A DNA stretch of 64,000 nucleotides from Pasteuria penetrans (GTDB lineage Bacteria; Bacillota; Bacilli; Thermoactinomycetales; Thermoactinomycetaceae), in NCBI RefSeq assembly GCF_900538055.1, contig NZ_UZAC03000001.1:1736001-1800000 (forward strand), read 5' to 3'. The position numbers and the translations under genes are program-made. Position 1 is the first letter of the stretch, and each line of letters opens with the position of its first letter. The notes below the pieces were generated by a model, which saw nothing but the letters and a program-made list of their open reading frames with translations, made no database searches and had not been told where the DNA came from. This document shows positions 60,204-64,000 of this stretch, in pieces.

Positions 60204-60467
60204 TCATATGATAATCAGTTCCAAAAAATTTCTCAATTCCTGGCCACCTTCTTTGTCCAAACCATATGCTTCTTCCAAATATCCGTTTTTTTTCAAATCA
60301 TCGGGTCCTAGGATCGCTAACTGGTTTGATTGCATATCAAGAACAAGGAATTTTCCATAGAATCTCTGGGTTGTAATCACAGCTAAATCAAATCTCTGGG
60401 TTTCCCCCGCAAAACCAATGAAACGGGTGCGTGTTGTTTCCGTATCATCGTATAGAAAATGATCCAT
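60204..60467 (-). CDS. DUF3055 (SAV0927-like) protein
   Basis: 87 residues. Pattern LYDDTETTRTRFIGFAGE, RFDLAVITTQRFYGKFLVL, LAILGPDDLKKNGYLEEAYG and LRNFLELI fits the short cytosolic DUF3055 family of Bacillota (LYDETE-x-VKVRFVGF...FGKPLV...YLQE). Function unknown. Weak GCGGGG SD. Directly followed by a terminator. Confidence 0.7.
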   Translation of the reverse strand: MDHFLYDDTETTRTRFIGFAGETQRFDLAVITTQRFYGKFLVLDMQSNQLAILGPDDLKKNGYLEEAYGLDKEGGQELRNFLELIII

Positions 60468-60541
60468 AACGGTGTAGTACCCCGCTTCCTAATATCGTAA
60501 AGATGTTCCGAGATAGGGGAGGCGAATGGACGTTTATATAT

Positions 60542-61249
60542 TTAGAATATTCCTAAAAATTTAGGCCTATTACGTTGTTGACGACGCGGGGAGGGTAGAG
60601 GAAGGGAGGATGCAAATTGCTGTTTGAAATGAATATCTTTGATCTCGGTGCGCATTTGTGTTTGCCACTTACGTACCTCATCAAAAAACTTTTGTAATCT
60701 CTTTATGACCCTTTCATCCCGACGGTGTGCGGTGAGATGGGAACTGAGTTCCTCTATTGTATCACATATTTTCACCATATGTTCCTCTGTTTTATCCAAA
60801 CGATTGTGAATATTCTCCATATATTTCTGTGTGGATTGCATGAAATGTTGCATTTCCCGTATATTCACCGCGTCCTGTTTTGCTTCTGTTGGCGATGGGG
60901 CCGTTTTCCTTTGGGCCACGGTGCGTGCTTCGTGTGCAATTTTCCCCTCCCAAACAAGCAGGGCACGCAATTCACGAAGTGTAGGGGGGGAGTGGGATTT
61001 TCTTAGGTGGTATTGGATGTTACGCAAGGGGTCCATACTGGTTTCCTGCAACCAGAGGCGGGCGTGATCATCCCAGTAGGCGTCCACGTAGGTAAAGAAT
61101 GCTTCCACCCATATACGTACGGTACGGGGATCCTCTCCCAAGGCGCGTGCTGCAGTACCAATGGGGAAGAAACCCTTAGCACGCAATTTTTTGTCAAGAT
61201 CCTCATAGACTTTTTCAATTCTTGTCGTTTCCTTTATCCGACCGGTCAT
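60542..61249 (-). CDS. MerR-type HTH and coiled-coil protein, RacA-like
   Basis: 235 residues. Residues about 27-50 (FFPIGTAARALGEDPRTVRI) form a MerR-like winged HTH start, followed by a helical region, a long coiled coil at about 125-195 (REMQHFMQSTQKYMENIHNR, TEEHMVKICDTIEELSSHL) and a basic tail (PSPRRQQRNRPKFLG). The plan HTH, coiled coil, basic tail recalls RacA, which anchors the origin region at the pole in sporulation, but the wing is divergent and I would not name it. SD GAGGAGG 9 nt before ATG. Confidence 0.6.
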   Translation of the reverse strand: MTGRIKETTRIEKVYEDLDKKLRAKGFFPIGTAARALGEDPRTVRIWVEAFFTYVDAYWDDHARLWLQETSMDPLRNIQYHLRKSHSPPTLRELRALLVWEGKIAHEARTVAQRKTAPSPTEAKQDAVNIREMQHFMQSTQKYMENIHNRLDKTEEHMVKICDTIEELSSHLTAHRRDERVIKRLQKFFDEVRKWQTQMRTEIKDIHFKQQFASSLPLPSPRRQQRNRPKFLGIF

Positions 61250-61940
61250 TGTTGGGTCCTCCTCATAGCCTTATATCCCCTCCTTATGCATTCAACGCCG
61301 TACGGCCGGTTTTCTCTTCCCCCATATATAAGGGGGATATGAACCCCCATAGTCCTTGGCGGATCAAGTACAATAGGAGTGATTGATTGTCCCTGTTCGG
61401 GATGATCCTGAGTCATAGGAAGTGGAAATGGTGGGAAACATAGGGTTAGTGATGGTATGAATATATAGTAAAATTACTATAATAAACAACATAGAAAAAT
61501 TGCAAATGCCCCTGGCGACGGGGGATAGGGATGCTCTTCCTTCTTGAATTCCCCGGTTGGGGAAACCTCCCCATCAATTTTAGTTCTATTTCATGAATTT
61601 TATCAATGGCTAATTTTGGGCTAATTTGGGGGTTTCTTGCGAAAAGAGGGACCGTCCCCATAGGGGGGAATGGGACACAATCCCCCAAAAATTATACTAT
61701 AGGGACAGGGGTATCCGGTGGGCCGAGTCGTTTTCAGGGTATCGGATGGATCCTGGGGATCGTGGGGGATGTTGAAATGAAGGACCCTGGGGAAATGTCC
61801 TGTTCCCCACATTCAATATGTTGTTATCATGGGAAAATGTCATATCATAGTAAAATTGATATTTTCTATGGGGATAGGCATCCCCAGCGGATGGATATGG
61901 GGGATGCCATCATCACCCTATGGTACCCCTGGGTGGGGGG
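61250..61940. other. Intergenic stretch, no supported gene
   Basis: Short open frames on both strands (for example 61606-61956 plus) lack SD and known domains. Nothing else seen. Confidence 0.4.
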
Positions 61941-61943
61941 AAT

Positions 61944-62399
61944 TCAGTGGGGATAAGGGAATTCCTGTTTCATTTTGGATAACTGTTGTGCTTTTTGGCG
62001 GACCTGGTGGGGGGGGGCCCCCTCAACAGGGTATTGCCCTTCCTTGTGAAGACACTGGAATAAACGTTGTTGGGCCTGTTGTGTATCATGGAGATTTCTG
62101 GTAGCCATCCTTGCTAGTTCCACATTGCTGGCTTCCATAGATGCAATGGTATACCCATGTCCCAGATTTTTCTCTGTAAGTAAAAGATCATGCAAACAAT
62201 CATGTTCCGTGAGGGTGGGTGGTGATGCGGTTTGTGTACCCGCCGAACTGACCTGGGGGGAATGCAAATGATGGGGGAGTTCTGATTGTTTTTTTGGGGG
62301 GGCATCGTGGGGGAAGGGAGGTGGATTGGGTTGTGGGTACGGCATGGAGGGTTTCGGATAGCTTCGTCCTGTAGGAGGAGGGGGAAAGTAGGATTGCAT
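61944..62399 (-). CDS. CotF-like spore coat protein
   Basis: 151 residues from ATG 62399 (GAGG 8 nt upstream). A 60-residue Pro/Tyr/Ser-rich head, then the Coat_F domain: LTEHDCLHDLLLTEKNLGHG, IASMEASNVELARMATRNLH, QQRLFQCLHKEGQYPV and a tail KMKQEFPYPH. This is a ferritin-like helical domain of spore coat proteins. The next gene (62428) is its usual small partner type, on the same strand upstream. Confidence 0.85.
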   Translation of the reverse strand: MQSYFPPPPTGRSYPKPSMPYPQPNPPPFPHDAPPKKQSELPHHLHSPQVSSAGTQTASPPTLTEHDCLHDLLLTEKNLGHGYTIASMEASNVELARMATRNLHDTQQAQQRLFQCLHKEGQYPVEGAPPHQVRQKAQQLSKMKQEFPYPH

Positions 62400-62427
62400 G
62401 GTCACAACCTCGCTTTGAAGGGAGTTT

Positions 62428-62670
62428 TTAGTTTAGAATACCATTGTTTCCAGGAGAAGGGGGGGCCGGCATGGTATTGGGAGCGGAATTTTGTAGGATG
62501 TGTAAGATCTGTTCGCAGTGTTGTTGGTGCATTTGCCCAATTTGATGCAGCAATTGGATTACCTCGGGTTGTGTTGTGTTGTGGGCGTACTGGTAACTTT
62601 TTTTTGCTGCTAGGAGTTCCCAGTGTGCTTCATCGCCCAGATAGAGCAAGTCTTTTTGTGAAAGTCGCAT
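62428..62670 (-). CDS. Small helical coat-associated protein
   Basis: 80 residues from ATG 62670 (GGAG about 9 nt upstream). MRLSQKDLLYLGDEAHWELL, then KKSYQYAHNTTQPEVIQLLH and QMHQQHCEQILHIL: two long helices with the spacing of the ferritin-like short proteins that accompany CotF-type coat genes. Ends in a Pro/Asn tail. Just 28 bp before cotF-like, so one operon. Confidence 0.7.
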   Translation of the reverse strand: MRLSQKDLLYLGDEAHWELLAAKKSYQYAHNTTQPEVIQLLHQIGQMHQQHCEQILHILQNSAPNTMPAPPSPGNNGILN

Positions 62671-62857
62671 GGAAAAACTCCCTTCTCCCAAAGGGGAATT
62701 GTGTTTGAGTCTTCTAGGATTATTTATGGACCTGCGTGTGCGGGTCTACAATAGGGGGGTATGGGGTTTTGAGTTGCAAGGAAAACTCTAACGTCACCCA
62801 CCTGTTACCCTGTGCAAGGGATCGTTCCCGTATGCGTGTAGGATGGTGGAACCTTTC

Positions 62858-63292
62858 GTGTATCGAATCGATAAGCAAGCTGTTCAAGATCAATTGCAAA
62901 TGTTGCATCTCTGCGCGGAGGTTCTGGAACATACTAGTGCCCCCACATTTTCGCGGGATTTGTTGTCATCCTTTGCTGTAGCCCGGGCGAGTCATATTGC
63001 TATGGAATGCATCATTGACATAGGTGTTCGATTGATTGATGCATTATGCTTACGTGATCCCGGATGTTATCGAGATGTTATTGATATCTTGGCGGAGGGT
63101 GGTTTTCTCCCCGAAGCCTTGGCTGGGCAGTTGGTTCATCAATTGGGAGCGCGGCGTCGGTTGGTGCAGGACTATGCTACCCTCTCCGTAGAGGCTATGT
63201 GGGCTTGCCATTTCCCCCCTCTCCTTTGCTGTGAAGTGGCTGGGGTTTTTACTGTCCTTTTGGAGCGATTAGGAAGAGGGGAGTACATGTAG
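62858..63292 (+). CDS. YutE-like HepT-fold (DUF86) protein
   Basis: 144 residues from GTG 62858, which aligns with the family start (M-Y-x-V/I-D) and has AGGATGGTGG 7 nt upstream; ATG at 62843 is a weaker choice. Blocks: ERASHIAMECIIDIGVRLID-like stretch (ARASHIAMECIIDIGVRLID), LRDPGCYRDVIDILAEGGFL, ARRRLVQDYATLS. DUF86 proteins often pair with MNT nucleotidyltransferases in toxin-antitoxin systems, but YutE in Bacillales is solitary and near lipA/lytH, as here; no MNT gene is visible. Confidence 0.85.
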   Translation: MYRIDKQAVQDQLQMLHLCAEVLEHTSAPTFSRDLLSSFAVARASHIAMECIIDIGVRLIDALCLRDPGCYRDVIDILAEGGFLPEALAGQLVHQLGARRRLVQDYATLSVEAMWACHFPPLLCCEVAGVFTVLLERLGRGEYM

Positions 63293-63528
63293 GGGGAGGG
63301 TCGATTTTCGATAGGATGCGATGTTCTTCTTCCTTTTATGGAACTGGCATCGCTTATCCTTTTCTATTATCTTGGATTGTTTTACCATGATTTTCCCGCT
63401 GGCCCTGGGTTTCTTGAAGGGGGATTGCCCCCCGTTCCGGTGAGGATGCGTCCTTTGGGGGCTGGGTCATCCTTACTATCTCTTGAACGGAATCTCCCCC
63501 TGATATTCTTTTGGAGGAGGTTTTTGGG

Positions 63529-63633
63529 ATGACGGAATCCCAATTCCGTGGGCGAGTAGAGCTGGGTCCTTCATTAGGCTATTGTGCCGATAGTGGAAAA
63601 AGGGAATATGTTGGTATTATCGGTCAGCCTTAA
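63529..63633 (+). CDS. Possible 34-residue peptide with strong SD
   Basis: ATG at 63529 has GGAGGAGG 8 nt upstream. It would encode MTESQFRGRVELGPSLGYC and 15 more residues. An upstream frame ending at 63532 overlaps by ATGA but has no SD. No homology seen; the remainder of 63293-64000 shows no other supported gene. Confidence 0.3.
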   Translation: MTESQFRGRVELGPSLGYCADSGKREYVGIIGQP

Positions 63634-64000
63634 TTCCATCGGGGCACTAGAACCTGGGGGATTCGGATCCCGCATTGCGAAGTTTGGTTTCTTCTGTGTA
63701 GTTAGAATTAAAAAAATTATTTTTACCTTGTTCCCTATGGTTACTATGATCGATGGGTACCCATTTTTGAAAGTGATTTACAAGGGTAAGGGGAAGCCAA
63801 TGTTGTTCCCCCGGTATTTTTAGGAACCCATCCCTTAGGATATGCATATCATTTTTTATGTAAATGGTATAATGGAATGGAGTGGTAGGCCCGGTGGATT
63901 CCTCCCCGTGGACATCGTAATGGAATGATGGGGAAAACAAGGGGGTTGGTAGGACTACTACTATGTCTGATCCGTAGGGTGGGGGAATTGTGGGGTACAT

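Noticed and set aside
62858-63292. HepT toxin of a toxin-antitoxin pair
   Set aside because: Closest to solitary YutE; no MNT partner gene adjacent.
63647-64000. 117-codon minus-strand frame reaching the window edge
   Set aside because: Start not visible, composition not protein-like, no domain; cannot be judged here.

Overview
The window looks like the chromosome of an endospore-forming member of the Bacillota, close to Bacillales. Evidence seen directly: a Gram-positive type PolC, the CdaA-CdaR-GlmM-GlmS cluster, a 16S gene ending in a strong anti-SD, and several Bacillales or spore families (CotF-like coat protein, YhcN/YlaJ-type lipoprotein, LytH-like M23 peptidase beside LipA, YutE, DUF3055, DUF2621, YfkAB). 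The many unusual secreted or spore-surface-type proteins (Cys-, Gly/Tyr-, Trp- and Gln-rich), three chitinases, low coding density and heavy loads of repeats and dead mobile elements would suit a host-restricted spore-forming parasite such as Pasteuria. That genus is inference; comparing the complete 16S gene here with reference sequences would settle it.

Layout. 1-1861: end of cdsA and dxr. 1862-10450: repeats, a Cys-rich repeat protein, group II intron debris, a membrane protein, a coiled-coil protein and the first exported Gln-rich protein with a Psq-like HTH. 10492-14775: polC on the minus strand. 14978-19378: a Cys-cluster surface-type protein, transposase debris and the second Gln-rich/Psq-like protein. 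19545-22213: strong promoter, 16S rRNA, tRNA-Asn, -Thr, -Tyr, -Gly, -Gly and terminator, with no 23S or 5S following. 22305-27973: cdaA-cdaR-glmM-glmS, joining c-di-AMP synthesis to amino-sugar supply for the wall. 28000-31300: dismembered ISL3-like transposase and a membrane protein. 31700-33155: two Trp/Gly/Tyr-rich coat-like proteins. 33360-35600: intron debris and an inverted-repeat element. 36313-41817: three GH18 chitinase paralogues. 42002-44152: an ORF-less group II intron facing a free-standing maturase whose reverse-transcriptase active site is destroyed. 44386-47106: housekeeping genes (small helical protein, cold-shock protein, DUF2621, YfkAB). 48101-51337: a secreted protein and four tandem Gly/Tyr/Met-rich secreted peptides. 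51900-54150: more intron debris. 54308-63292: spore lipoprotein, lipA/lytH divergent pair, UbiD-like decarboxylase, DUF3055, a RacA-like protein, CotF-like coat genes and yutE.

Themes. Housekeeping genes are intact and often in tight operons (ATGA overlap cdaA/cdaR, 23-nt gap glmM/glmS). Spaces between them hold decayed group II introns and at least three dispersed short repeat families, two of them terminator-like hairpins lying just 3' of genes. The most unusual candidates are the dead-RT maturase, the paired exported Psq-HTH proteins and the lineage-specific low-complexity secreted families.
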